Origin: Chlorobiaceae bacterium | Lineage (GTDB): Bacteria > Bacteroidota > Chlorobiia > Chlorobiales > Chlorobiaceae | Assembly (NCBI GenBank): GCA_013334865.1 | Contig: JAAXWS010000007.1 | Span: forward strand, 1 to 64,000 | Length of the DNA stretch: 64,000 nucleotides | Direction of reading: 5' to 3' | In this document: one piece after another, positions 1-7,604 of the stretch | How positions within the stretch are numbered: the first letter of the stretch is position 1 | How the letters are laid out: each line of letters starts with the position of its first letter | Position numbers and translations under genes: made by a program | The notes under the pieces: model-generated | Told to the model about the DNA's origin: nothing | The model's input: the letters and a program-made list of their open reading frames with translations, nothing else | The model's database searches: none

Positions 1-128
1 GGTCTTCTACAACCGAAAAAGGCTCCATTCATCCTTGGGAAATCTTGCTCCAGCCGAGTATCTACGAAACTATTATCAACCGAAGGCTGTGGCTTCTTGA
101 TGCGTCCATTTTTCCCTTGCAACTCCAG
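1..128 (+). mobile_element. Right end of an IS3-family insertion sequence
   Basis: The left edge of the window lies inside an insertion sequence. The sequence shows the last codons of an IS3-type transposase (next entry) and, just after its stop, a stretch at 104-127 (GTCCATTTTTCCCTTGCAAC followed by TCCA) that resembles the terminal inverted repeat of IS3-family elements. The left end and any target duplication lie outside the window, so the exact boundary near 128 is an estimate. A hairpin cluster starts about 70 bp further in. Confidence 0.6.
2..100 (+). CDS. IS3-family transposase OrfB, C-terminal fragment cut by the window edge
   Basis: The frame starting at base 2 is open and reads 32 residues to a TGA at 98-100. 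It contains VFYNRKRLHSSLGNLAPAEY, which is the hallmark C-terminal tail of IS3-family DDE transposases (pattern NRxRxHSxLGxxSPxxY), just after the catalytic glutamate region. The catalytic core itself lies upstream of the window, so it cannot be judged whether the transposase is intact. It belongs to the rve integrase-core superfamily and would catalyse copy-out/paste-in transposition. Confidence 0.75.
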   Translation, partial: VFYNRKRLHSSLGNLAPAEYLRNYYQPKAVAS

Positions 129-200
129 GAACTCGTTCCCATATTCAGGAGTGCTTCAGCCCGGGGATGGGAAGGGGGGGAATAGAGTTGCCATCGGTAT

Positions 201-383
201 CCCCGGGTTGAAACCCGGGGCAATTGAAGAACATATAAGACCGGATGTCCGGAGGGTTAAAACCCTCCTGAACAATTCCGGTTTCTGCGCTCCGGCTACC
301 CGCATTCCGCCCCTGACGGGGCTATTGATTTCCGGGCCCCGTCGGGGCCCGGCTATGGGTAGCGCGGGGTGAAGCGAACCCCG
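201..383. repeat. Cluster of five GC-rich hairpins (modular palindromic repeat)
   Basis: Five separate perfect or near-perfect hairpins lie in 183 bp. They are 201-220 (9-bp arms, CCCCGGGTT-GA-AACCCGGGG), 251-268 (8-bp arms, GGAGGGTT), 309-322 (5-bp arms, GCCCC, loop TGAC), 332-352 (9-bp arms, CCGGGCCCC, loop GTC) and 365-383 (6-bp arms, CGGGGT). The cluster sits between the IS3 end and the 3' end of a minus-strand gene that stops at 390, so it could end transcription from that side. The first hairpin recurs at 11184-11203. An open frame across the cluster (97-372) is judged to be a by-product of the repeat. Confidence 0.8.
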
Positions 384-389
384 GGAATG

Positions 390-1568
390 TCATTCGATGC
401 AGTCGACGACGGTGTCGTGGAGGAGGGGGCGGAACTTGCGGATTTTGATGTTGGCGGGGCTTGGCCAGACGCGGTTGCTCAGGAGGATGACGGCGAGTTC
501 GCGCTTCGGGTCGACCCAGATGCTCGTGCCGGTGAAGCCGAGGTGCCCCCAGGAGGAGGAGGAGGAGAACTTCGAGCCTGCAGACGAACCGCCGCCGGGT
601 GTCACGAGGTCCCAGCCAAGCGCCCTTGACGCATCGCCCTTCTTGAGGAATGCTTCGACGGTCGAGGCCTTCAGGTACCGCCTGCCGTCGAGTGTCCCGC
701 CGTTCATGAGCATCAGCACCATCCTGCTCAAATCACCGGTGGTGGTGAAGAGCCCGGCGTGGCCGGCGATGCCGCCGAGCAGGGCCGCGTTCTGGTCGTT
801 GACCAGCGGCCGGGGGCGGTCGAGCTTCCAGACGCCGTCCTCGCCGGTCGGCGCGATGCGGGGCATGAGGGAAGCCGGAGGGGTGAACATGGTCGAACTC
901 ATGCCGAGCGGCCCGGAGAAGCGATCCTGGAAGTTCGCGGCGAGGCTCCTGCCGGTGAGCGTCTCCTCGATGCTGCCGAGCAGCATGAAGTTCAGGTCGC
1001 TGTAGATCAGCTTCGTGCCCGGCGCACAGGTGAGGGAATCGCGGTCGATGGCATTGAATACCTCCTCCGGCGTCGTGCAGGTTTCGGCGAAGTAGCGGTG
1101 CGCCCTCAGCCCGGAAACGTGGCGCATGAGCTGCTCGACGGTGACCCTGCCCTTGCCGTTGGCGGCGAACTCCGGCCGGTACCGGCTCACGGGGGCCCTG
1201 AGGTCGAGTGAGTCCCTTTCGACGAGCTGCATCGCGATGCTGGTGGTGGCGACGGCCTTGGTGAGGGATGCGGCGTCGTAGATCGTCGAGGTGTCGGCCG
1301 GGGCGCTCTTCGGGGCGTAGGTCAGGCGTCCGAAGGCGCGGTGGAAGACGACCTTCCCGCGGTGGATGACCGCGATGCTGGCCCCGGGGAAGACGCTGTC
1401 GCGGACGGCCTGTCCCATGAGCGTTTCGAGAGGGGAGAAGTCGGCGGCAGAAGCCCTTGGCTGAAGGCCGCAGCAGAGTGCGGCCAGCGTGGCGAGAATA
1501 ACGCGGATTCGGCGGAGAGACGTTATTGGCCTCCGCCGGGCGGGATCAGAAGAGCGAGAACTTGACAT
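390..1568 (-). CDS. Secreted serine hydrolase, class C beta-lactamase / penicillin-binding-protein family
   Basis: This 392-residue protein belongs to the beta-lactamase (Pfam PF00144) serine hydrolases, which include esterases, D-peptidases and class C beta-lactamases. The SxxK nucleophile motif is SLTK at 101-104, the second motif is YSD near 189-191, and an HxG-type motif (HLGFTGT) lies near residue 344. A basic N-terminus followed by a hydrophobic stretch ending ASA (about 20-42) looks like a signal peptide, so it should act in the periplasm. The ATG overlaps the 3' end of mlaD by 23 bp, so it is translationally coupled to the Mla operon. Substrate specificity cannot be read from sequence; an envelope esterase or peptidase fits the context better than antibiotic resistance. 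Confidence 0.85.
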   Translation of the reverse strand: MSSSRSSDPARRRPITSLRRIRVILATLAALCCGLQPRASAADFSPLETLMGQAVRDSVFPGASIAVIHRGKVVFHRAFGRLTYAPKSAPADTSTIYDAASLTKAVATTSIAMQLVERDSLDLRAPVSRYRPEFAANGKGRVTVEQLMRHVSGLRAHRYFAETCTTPEEVFNAIDRDSLTCAPGTKLIYSDLNFMLLGSIEETLTGRSLAANFQDRFSGPLGMSSTMFTPPASLMPRIAPTGEDGVWKLDRPRPLVNDQNAALLGGIAGHAGLFTTTGDLSRMVLMLMNGGTLDGRRYLKASTVEAFLKKGDASRALGWDLVTPGGGSSAGSKFSSSSSWGHLGFTGTSIWVDPKRELAVILLSNRVWPSPANIKIRKFRPLLHDTVVDCIE

Positions 1569-2403
1569 AGCGTCCGGGCTTCCGCTTCAGGTCGGTCAGG
1601 AGCGAGTCGAGCGAGGTCATGGTCCGGTTCAGGTTGTCGTAGAGCGCCGGGTCGGAGTTCAGCTTGCCGAGGGTGCCCTGGTTGCTGTTCAGCTTCGCGG
1701 TGGTGGCGTTCAGGTTCTCGATCGTCCTGGCTGTGTTGTCGGCCAGCGCCTTGTCCTTCATCAGCCTGGGCAGGAGCCCGTTGCCTTTCGAGAGGTCGGC
1801 GCTGACCTTCGAGAGCTGTGCCGATGTTGCGTGCAGGTTCGCCACGGTCTCCTGCAGTTCGTTGCCCATCTTCTCGTCGGAGATGAGGCGCCCTGCTGCT
1901 CCCTTGCCGTTGTTGAGGTTGTCGAGCAGGGCGTTGAGCTTTTCCAGGGTCTGGCTTGCGTTCGATGTCAGGCCCGCAAGGCCGTCTTCGGTTTCAAGCC
2001 GGATGAAGTCCCCCTCCTTGACCGACGGGCCGGTACCGGTGGTGATGTCCACATATTTGTCCCCGAGGATGCCCAGCGAGCGGATGGTCGCTTTCGAGTC
2101 TTTCGTGACCAGGCCGGCGAACTCGTTTCGCAGCTTGAGGTCGGCGATGACGTAAAGGGAGTCGTTCTTCGTGGTGAAGTTGAGCTTCGAGACGGTTCCG
2201 ATCTTCTTGCCCGAGACCGAGACGAAGTTGTTTTCGGCCAGGCCGTTGACATTCTTCGTGATGAAGCTGATGGTCGTCACGCCGGTGAACATGCTGGTGT
2301 TCTTGCCGATCACCAGGCCGAGATAGGCGGCGAACCCGAGCCCGAGCACGAAGAAAATGCCGGTCTTGAGGTCGCTCCATTTCAGTTCTTTCAGGTTTTT
2401 CAT
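1546..2403 (-). CDS. mlaD: MCE/MlaD-family substrate-binding protein of the lipid transport ABC system
   Basis: The 285-residue product has one N-terminal membrane helix (about 13-32) and a single MCE domain (about 35-115), ending in a long alpha-helical, coiled-coil-like tail rich in Leu, Asn and Lys. MCE proteins of the Mla type are anchored in the inner membrane and pass phospholipids between the membranes with the MlaE permease and MlaF ATPase. The ATG at 2401-2403 was chosen because the MCE protein begins there (MKNLKELKWSD); the frame stays open for 290 more codons only because it runs antisense-like through mlaF. The gap to mlaF is 23 bp. The tail is longer than in enterobacterial MlaD, as is usual outside proteobacteria. 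Confidence 0.9.
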   Translation of the reverse strand: MKNLKELKWSDLKTGIFFVLGLGFAAYLGLVIGKNTSMFTGVTTISFITKNVNGLAENNFVSVSGKKIGTVSKLNFTTKNDSLYVIADLKLRNEFAGLVTKDSKATIRSLGILGDKYVDITTGTGPSVKEGDFIRLETEDGLAGLTSNASQTLEKLNALLDNLNNGKGAAGRLISDEKMGNELQETVANLHATSAQLSKVSADLSKGNGLLPRLMKDKALADNTARTIENLNATTAKLNSNQGTLGKLNSDPALYDNLNRTMTSLDSLLTDLKRKPGRYVKFSLF

Positions 2404-2426
2404 GCTGTGTCCGGGATCTTGGGGTA

Positions 2427-3161
2427 TTATAGTTCGAGGATCTTGTCCGACAGGATCGACCGGATGAACGGATGGTCGGACTCGTGCAGCTTGTCGGTCT
2501 GGTCGTCGAAAATGATCTTTCCCTGGTACAGGACCGCCGTTTCGTCGGCGATGGCGAAGACGTCGTCGATGATGTGGGTGACGAAGACCGCGCCGAGGTT
2601 GCTGTTCTGCCGGAGGTCGGCGATCAGGTTGAGGATTTTCTTCGAACTGACCGGGTCGAGGCCTGCGGTGGGCTCGTCGAAGAGGATCATCCTGGGATTG
2701 AAGATCAGGGCCCTGCCGATGGCCACGCGCTTGCGCATGCCTCCGCTGAGGCTTTCGGGAAGCTGGTCTTCGTAGCCCTCGAGGCCGGCGAAGCGGATCT
2801 GCTCGGCAACCTTGTGTTCGATCTCCTCGTCGGGCAGGCGAAGGTTCTCCCTGAGGAAGAAGCTCATGTTCTGGCTGATGGTCATGGAGTCGAACAGGGC
2901 GTTGCCCTGGAAGACGATGCCCATTTTCCTGCGTATCGGGTAGAGGTCGGTCTCCTTGAGGGGGGTGATGTCGACGCCGTCCACGAACACCTGCCCGCTG
3001 TTCGGCTTGATCAGCCCGAGCATGAGCTTGATGATGGTGCTCTTGCCGACTCCGCTGGGGCCGAGCACCGCCTTGATGGTGTTGTTCCTGACCGTCAGCG
3101 AGACCTTGTCGAGGATCACTTTCTCGCCGTATTTCAGGGTGACGTTTCTGAGTTCGATCAT
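2427..3161 (-). CDS. mlaF: Lipid transport ABC transporter, ATP-binding protein
   Basis: This 244-residue ABC ATPase has Walker A GPSGVGKST at 34-42, a Q-loop (FQG) near 84, signature LSGGM at 138-142 and Walker B MILFDEP at 158-164. The similarity and the neighbours place it in the MlaF/Mkl group, which powers phospholipid movement through MlaE. The mlaE stop lies 5 bp upstream and mlaD follows 23 bp downstream. The periplasmic carrier MlaC and the STAS protein MlaB found in proteobacterial Mla systems are not present here. Confidence 0.93.
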   Translation of the reverse strand: MIELRNVTLKYGEKVILDKVSLTVRNNTIKAVLGPSGVGKSTIIKLMLGLIKPNSGQVFVDGVDITPLKETDLYPIRRKMGIVFQGNALFDSMTISQNMSFFLRENLRLPDEEIEHKVAEQIRFAGLEGYEDQLPESLSGGMRKRVAIGRALIFNPRMILFDEPTAGLDPVSSKKILNLIADLRQNSNLGAVFVTHIIDDVFAIADETAVLYQGKIIFDDQTDKLHESDHPFIRSILSDKILEL

Positions 3162-3166
3162 TTTCG

Positions 3167-3964
3167 TTAATGCATGAAATCGAGCACGAGCTTCGAGACG
3201 TAGAAGTTGGCGATGAGCACCAGGCCTGAAGAGGCCACGATCCCCTTGATGGTCGACCTTCCGACGCCTGCCGTGCCGCCACGGGCGGAGAAGCCGTTGA
3301 AGCTGCTGACCAGCGTGATGATGATGGCGAACACCGGGGCCTTGAGGAAGCTGACGACGAAGTCCTTGGGCGCGAGCTTCGGATAGATCGAATTCCAGAA
3401 CATCCCGGGGTCTATCCTGTGGTAATGTTCCGCGACGAATGCCGCCGTTTGCAGCCCTGCGAAATCCGAAAGTGCCACCAGGGGCATGAACATGAGCAAC
3501 GCGGCCACCAGCCTCGGCATGACCAGTTTGGCTATGGGGTCGGTGCCGAATGCGCGCAAGGCGTCTATCTGTTCGGAGATCTGCATGGCGCCGAGTTCGG
3601 CACCGTTTCTCGACCCGTAGCGCGCAGCGAGCATCAGTCCCATCAGGAGGGGGCCGAGTTCGCGCAGCACGGCGTTTGAGGTGGAGCGTCCAAGCATGGT
3701 CTTCGCCCCGAAATCCTCGAGGAGGTTGCCGACCTCCATGGCCATGAGTCCGCCGATGGAGATCGAACTGACCAGGACGATGGGGATCGATTCGACGCCG
3801 CAGATGACGGCCTGGTCGAGGACATCGCGCCAGTATCGCTTGATCTTCGGCATGGAAGAGAAGGCCCTGACCGCGAAATGGAAGAACTCCTGCATGGTGA
3901 GCAGGAACTCCTTCAGCCGGAGCTCGTACTTCTCTTTCAGGTTTGAGGGGCTGTTCACCGCCAT
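3167..3964 (-). CDS. mlaE: Lipid transport ABC transporter, MlaE-type permease
   Basis: The 265-residue membrane protein shows the MlaE family core: a conserved cytoplasmic stretch with LRELGPLLMGLMLAARYGSR and an EQIDALRAFGTDP segment (about 120-165), flanked by hydrophobic segments. It forms the permease of the Mla/MCE phospholipid transporter, probably as a dimer under the MlaD ring. It is the first gene of the operon mlaE-mlaF-mlaD-serine hydrolase. A possible -10 hexamer (TATACT on the minus strand, 4031-4036) lies about 67 bp upstream of the ATG, but its -35 is poor. Confidence 0.92.
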   Translation of the reverse strand: MAVNSPSNLKEKYELRLKEFLLTMQEFFHFAVRAFSSMPKIKRYWRDVLDQAVICGVESIPIVLVSSISIGGLMAMEVGNLLEDFGAKTMLGRSTSNAVLRELGPLLMGLMLAARYGSRNGAELGAMQISEQIDALRAFGTDPIAKLVMPRLVAALLMFMPLVALSDFAGLQTAAFVAEHYHRIDPGMFWNSIYPKLAPKDFVVSFLKAPVFAIIITLVSSFNGFSARGGTAGVGRSTIKGIVASSGLVLIANFYVSKLVLDFMH

Positions 3965-4114
3965 GGTTTCATCGTCTGGTCGTCGAAAAATCGGTCCCGT
4001 CCGTGCGCGGGTACTGTACTGTGAGGTGCAAGTATAGCAAAACTTGACCTATTCTTCAGGGTGCATCCGAAAAAATGTTCCGCACCACGATGGGACCGGG
4101 GCCGGGCATCAGCT

Positions 4115-4978
4115 TCACTTGTCAGCCAGGCGCAGGCGGCTTTTCATCTTGGAGACCCATTCGTAGGGAATCCATGTGTGGCCGAAGTTGTCCTCCTGGT
4201 CCTTCAGGCCATGGTAGTCGGACCCGCCTGAAAAGAGCAGGAAATACTCGTTGGCGATCTCCCGGTAATAGTTCTGCCGGTAGGTGTCGTGCGACGGGTG
4301 GATGATCTCGAGGCCGTCGAGGCCGAAGGAGATGAGCTGCCGGAGGATCTCGTCGGGCACGTTCTGGGCCGGATGGGCCAGGAACGACAGGCCCGATGCC
4401 TCGTTGATGAGCCTGATGACCTCCTCGGGGTGCGTCTCGATGCTCTTGACGTAGGCGGGGCTATGGGATCCGAGGTACTTGCTGAAGGCTTCGCTGAAAC
4501 TTTTGACAAAGCCTCCGTCCTGGAGCACGGCTGCGATATGGGGCCGCCCTACGCTGCCGTTCTGGGCCTTCATGATGATCTGCTCGATCTCGATCTTGAC
4601 GCCCATCTTTCCCAGTTTCTGGACCATCCGTTCAGCCCTTTCGGTGCGCAGACGGCGGCAGTTGTCCAGATACCGTTTCAGCTCGGAATGCTGATAATCG
4701 AAGAAATAACCGAGAATATGAATGTCATATCCTTTGTAGGCGGAGCTCATTTCTACACCGGGAATAAGCTCCACACCGGTCTGTTGTGCTAATGGCTTTG
4801 CTTTGTCGATGCCTGCGACGGAATCATGGTCGGTGATGCTGATGGCTTTCAGGCCGGCCTTGGCTGCCTTCTGGATGATCTCTTCAGGCGAGAAGATTCC
4901 GTCGGAACATTTGGTGTGTATGTGTAAGTCTGCTCTATCAAAGCCATTATGCCCTACACCTGACGAGCTGTATGGCAT
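4115..4978 (-). CDS. PHP-domain phosphoesterase, TrpH/YciV type
   Basis: The product is a PHP-family metallophosphoesterase. It shows the N-terminal metal-binding motif DLHIHTKCSDG, followed by ITDHDSVAGI, a GVEMS segment and a later FLAHPAQN motif, then GSDYHG near the C-terminus, so the metal ligands of the family are present. Characterised relatives include RNase AM / 3',5'-nucleoside bisphosphate phosphatase (YciV/TrpH), so a role in nucleotide or RNA end processing is likely. The ATG at 4978 gives 287 residues but has no clear ribosome-binding site. A TTG at 5026, preceded by CAGGGA at suitable spacing, would add 16 residues. It lies upstream of the mla operon with a 150-bp gap. Confidence 0.85.
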   Translation of the reverse strand: MPYSSSGVGHNGFDRADLHIHTKCSDGIFSPEEIIQKAAKAGLKAISITDHDSVAGIDKAKPLAQQTGVELIPGVEMSSAYKGYDIHILGYFFDYQHSELKRYLDNCRRLRTERAERMVQKLGKMGVKIEIEQIIMKAQNGSVGRPHIAAVLQDGGFVKSFSEAFSKYLGSHSPAYVKSIETHPEEVIRLINEASGLSFLAHPAQNVPDEILRQLISFGLDGLEIIHPSHDTYRQNYYREIANEYFLLFSGGSDYHGLKDQEDNFGHTWIPYEWVSKMKSRLRLADK

Positions 4979-5079
4979 GGCCGAAAGTTTGGTTTTGTGT
5001 GTTTTTACTATCCCTGTATATAACAAATTTTTCCCTGCGTGCTGACAGATATGACAATAATTTTTTCGGTCAGAAAGTT

Positions 5080-5101
5080 GCAGGAGGCGGGTGCCCCCTG
5101 C
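5080..5101 (-). terminator. Possible terminator after uppP
   Basis: On the minus strand an imperfect 8-bp stem (GCAGGGGG / CCTCCTGC with one mismatch) lies about 14 bp past the uppP stop. No long U run follows, so the call is weak. Confidence 0.35.
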
Positions 5102-5114
5102 CGGGAAAATAGCT

Positions 5115-5963
5115 TCAGGGCATCAGCTTTCCGGTCGCCAGCAGGACGATGAGCGAGGTGCCGACCAGCAGGCGGTAGGCGATGAAAACCGTGGTGGTAT
5201 GGCGCCGGAGGTAGGTGAGCAGGAAGGCGATGCTGAGGTAGCCGACCACGAAGGCGCACAGGGTCGCTATGGCGATGCCTGTCATGTGCTGCGTCGAGGC
5301 CATGATCTCGGCCCTGGTCTTGTAGAGCTCGAAGATGCCGGCCGCGAACACCGATGGGATCGAGAGCAGGAAGGAGTACCGGGCGGCGGTTTCACGGTCG
5401 AGGTTCATGAAGAGCCCCCCGGTGATGGTTACGCCGGACCGGGACGATCCGGGGATCAGGGCCACGGCCTGGGCCAGGCCAATGACGATCGCATCCTTCC
5501 AGCCGATCTCCCTGATCGACTTGCCGCGCAGCCCCTGCTGCGTCCTCGATCGGAGGTGGTGCTCGGCGAGCGAAAGCAGGAGGGCGAGCAGGATCATGGA
5601 GGCGCTTACCCAGTAGAGCGACCGGAGCGTGGTCTCGATATGCTTCTTGAAGAGCAGGCCGAGCACCACGATCGGCAGGGTGCCGGCGACGATCATCCAG
5701 CCGGTCCTGGCCTCCGTCGTGTCGAGCGGCTTGCCTTTCAGGATCCCCGAGACGACCGCTCCCGCGATCGAGGCGATGTCCCTGGCGAAGTAGAGCAGGA
5801 CGGCGACGAGGGTGCCGATCTGGATGACGGCCGTGAAGGCGGCACCGGGATCATCCCAGCCGAGGAGTGCGGGCACGAAGCGGAGGTGCGCCGAACTGCT
5901 GATCGGGAGGAATTCGGTGAGTCCCTGCACGATGCCGAGGACGATCGACTGGAGGATGTTCAT
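5115..5963 (-). CDS. uppP: Undecaprenyl-diphosphatase
   Basis: This 282-residue polytopic membrane protein is of the BacA/UppP type. The two signature motifs are visible: EFLPISSSAH at 17-26 and PGSSRSGVTI near 176, which carry the Glu, Ser, His and Arg residues of the active site. It dephosphorylates undecaprenyl diphosphate on the periplasmic side to recycle the lipid carrier for peptidoglycan and other envelope glycans. Its ATG overlaps the rdgB stop as ATGA (4 bp), so both are translated from one mRNA (pdxJ-rdgB-uppP). Length is normal for the family. Confidence 0.95.
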   Translation of the reverse strand: MNILQSIVLGIVQGLTEFLPISSSAHLRFVPALLGWDDPGAAFTAVIQIGTLVAVLLYFARDIASIAGAVVSGILKGKPLDTTEARTGWMIVAGTLPIVVLGLLFKKHIETTLRSLYWVSASMILLALLLSLAEHHLRSRTQQGLRGKSIREIGWKDAIVIGLAQAVALIPGSSRSGVTITGGLFMNLDRETAARYSFLLSIPSVFAAGIFELYKTRAEIMASTQHMTGIAIATLCAFVVGYLSIAFLLTYLRRHTTTVFIAYRLLVGTSLIVLLATGKLMP

Positions 5964-6685
5964 GGGCAGTTGGCGTTATGGTTTGTCTCGAATCCGCATC
6001 GGGCCATGAGTTCCCGGATCCGGGCGACGGCCGCGGCGATGGCCCTGCCACGGTGGCTGATGGCATTCTTCTCTTCGATCCTCATTTCGGCGAAGGTCCT
6101 GGTCGAACCCTCGGGCATGAAGACGGGGTCGTAACCGAACCCGCCTTGGCCGCGGCGTTCGTTCGTGATCGCTCCTTCGATCAGACCGTCGACCGTATCG
6201 TCGATGGGCATGATGTTGCCGTCGGGCAGCTGCAGGCGGCCTTTCATGGCGATGACCGTCCTGAAGCGGGCCGTGCGGCCGGTCGTTCCGGCCATCGACA
6301 GCATGAGGTGCTCGACGTTCTGCTCGTACGAAGGCGAAGCGCCTTCGGGCACGGGTGCGAACCTTGCCGAGCGGACGCCAGGTGCGCCTCCGAGGGCGTC
6401 GACCTCCAGCCCGGTGTCGTCGGCCAGCGCGATGAAGCGTTCGAACCGCTCGTCGATGAGCCGGAATATCGCGGCCGCCTTGAGGCGTGCATTGCCTTGC
6501 AGGGTCGGTTCGGTCTCCTCGATCTCGGGTGCGAGCCCGAGGTCGGCGAGCGACCAGACCTGAAGCATCGGGGAGATGCCTTCGAGCATCGGCCTGATTT
6601 CGCGCACCTTGTCCCGGTTCCCTGTGGCCAGCATGATGGCGACCCGGTGCTTCACGGTGTCCGCATGTCCGCTGGGGTCCGCCAT
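5960..6685 (-). CDS. rdgB: XTP/dITP pyrophosphatase (HAM1 family)
   Basis: This 241-residue nucleotide-sanitising enzyme hydrolyses dITP, ITP and XTP to the monophosphates. Seen motifs are TGNRDK (21-26), LADDTGLEVDAL, the substrate-loop GGFGYDPVF and SHRGRA near the C-terminus, all typical of RdgB/HAM1. The ATG at 6685 was chosen because it gives the usual short leader before the IMLATGN strand and sits 4 bp after the pdxJ stop. The longer open frame upstream lies inside pdxJ in another frame. The 3' end overlaps uppP by 4 bp. Confidence 0.93.
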   Translation of the reverse strand: MADPSGHADTVKHRVAIMLATGNRDKVREIRPMLEGISPMLQVWSLADLGLAPEIEETEPTLQGNARLKAAAIFRLIDERFERFIALADDTGLEVDALGGAPGVRSARFAPVPEGASPSYEQNVEHLMLSMAGTTGRTARFRTVIAMKGRLQLPDGNIMPIDDTVDGLIEGAITNERRGQGGFGYDPVFMPEGSTRTFAEMRIEEKNAISHRGRAIAAAVARIRELMARCGFETNHNANCP

Positions 6686-6689
6686 GCCG

Positions 6690-7403
6690 TTACCGCCGGA
6701 TGATGTCGAGGATCTCGCCGATGGCCGCGGGCAGGCCGATGAATGCCGCCCTGGCGATGATCGCGTGGCCGATGCTGACCTCCTCGATCTCCAGGATCTC
6801 CCGGAACGGGGCGATGTTCCTGACGCTGAGCCCGTGACCGGCGACGACCGCGAGTCCTTCACGGCGGGCAAAGCGTGCGGCTGCGCGGATCCGCTCCAGC
6901 TCGCGTTCGAGTTCCTTTTCGCCGCAGCAGAGGGAGTAGGGGCCGGTATGCAGCTCGACCATGTCGGCGCCTGCCTGCTTCGACAGCGCGATCGACTCCT
7001 CATCGGGTTCGACGAACATGCTGACCAGGATGCCGTTGTCGCGGATCGGCTTGACGAACTCGACCAGGGTGGCGAAGTGCGCCCTGATGGCGAAGCCCCC
7101 TTCGGTGGTCAGCTCCTCGCGTTTTTCCGGCACGAGGGTGATCAGCTCCGGCCTGGTCCTGATGGCGATCGACTGCATCTCTGCCGTCATGGCCATCTCG
7201 AGGTCGAGCTTGGTCGAAATCGAGGCGCGCACCCGTTCGAGGTCGTTGTCGCGGATGTGGCGGCGGTCCTCCCTGAGGTGGCAGACGATGCCCGAGGCAC
7301 CGCTGCGCTCGGCAAGCAGGGCGGCTTCGAGCGGATCAGGGTCCCCCTCGTTCCTTGCGTTGCGGAGGGTTGCTATATGGTCGATGTTCACTGCCAGTCT
7401 CAT
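6690..7403 (-). CDS. pdxJ: Pyridoxine 5'-phosphate synthase
   Basis: The 237-residue protein is a full-length PdxJ. It condenses 1-deoxy-D-xylulose 5-phosphate with 3-amino-1-hydroxyacetone 1-phosphate to make pyridoxine 5'-phosphate (DXP-dependent vitamin B6 pathway). The family N-terminus [13 protein letters not shown] is at 5-17. HLREDRRHI (about 42-50), the ELHTGPYS motif and [11 protein letters not shown] in the C-terminal part complete the TIM-barrel active site. Its substrate DXP is made by Dxs, encoded at 11193-13124. It is the first gene of the pdxJ-rdgB-uppP operon and is divergent from mutS2. Confidence 0.95.
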   Translation of the reverse strand: MRLAVNIDHIATLRNARNEGDPDPLEAALLAERSGASGIVCHLREDRRHIRDNDLERVRASISTKLDLEMAMTAEMQSIAIRTRPELITLVPEKREELTTEGGFAIRAHFATLVEFVKPIRDNGILVSMFVEPDEESIALSKQAGADMVELHTGPYSLCCGEKELERELERIRAAARFARREGLAVVAGHGLSVRNIAPFREILEIEEVSIGHAIIARAAFIGLPAAIGEILDIIRR

Positions 7404-7604
7404 GGTCGCTGTCCCGGAATGCTTGTAATTTCTTTCATGATCAAGTCTAAGAGTAACAAAAGATCGTGAAAAAAAAGAACATCCGACAGCAGGGGGTGTT
7501 TGTTCCGGGGCGCTGCGTGGTGCCGGTTTGCATATTATCTTTTATCTTCAGCGGGCGCCGGTTCCTCCGGAGGCTGCAGGATCGAACATCATGGAGAAAA
7601 GGAA

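Noticed and set aside
97-372. 91-codon open frame across the hairpin cluster
   Set aside because: It is a read-through of the palindromes, has no ribosome-binding site and no domain; it is better explained by the repeat itself.
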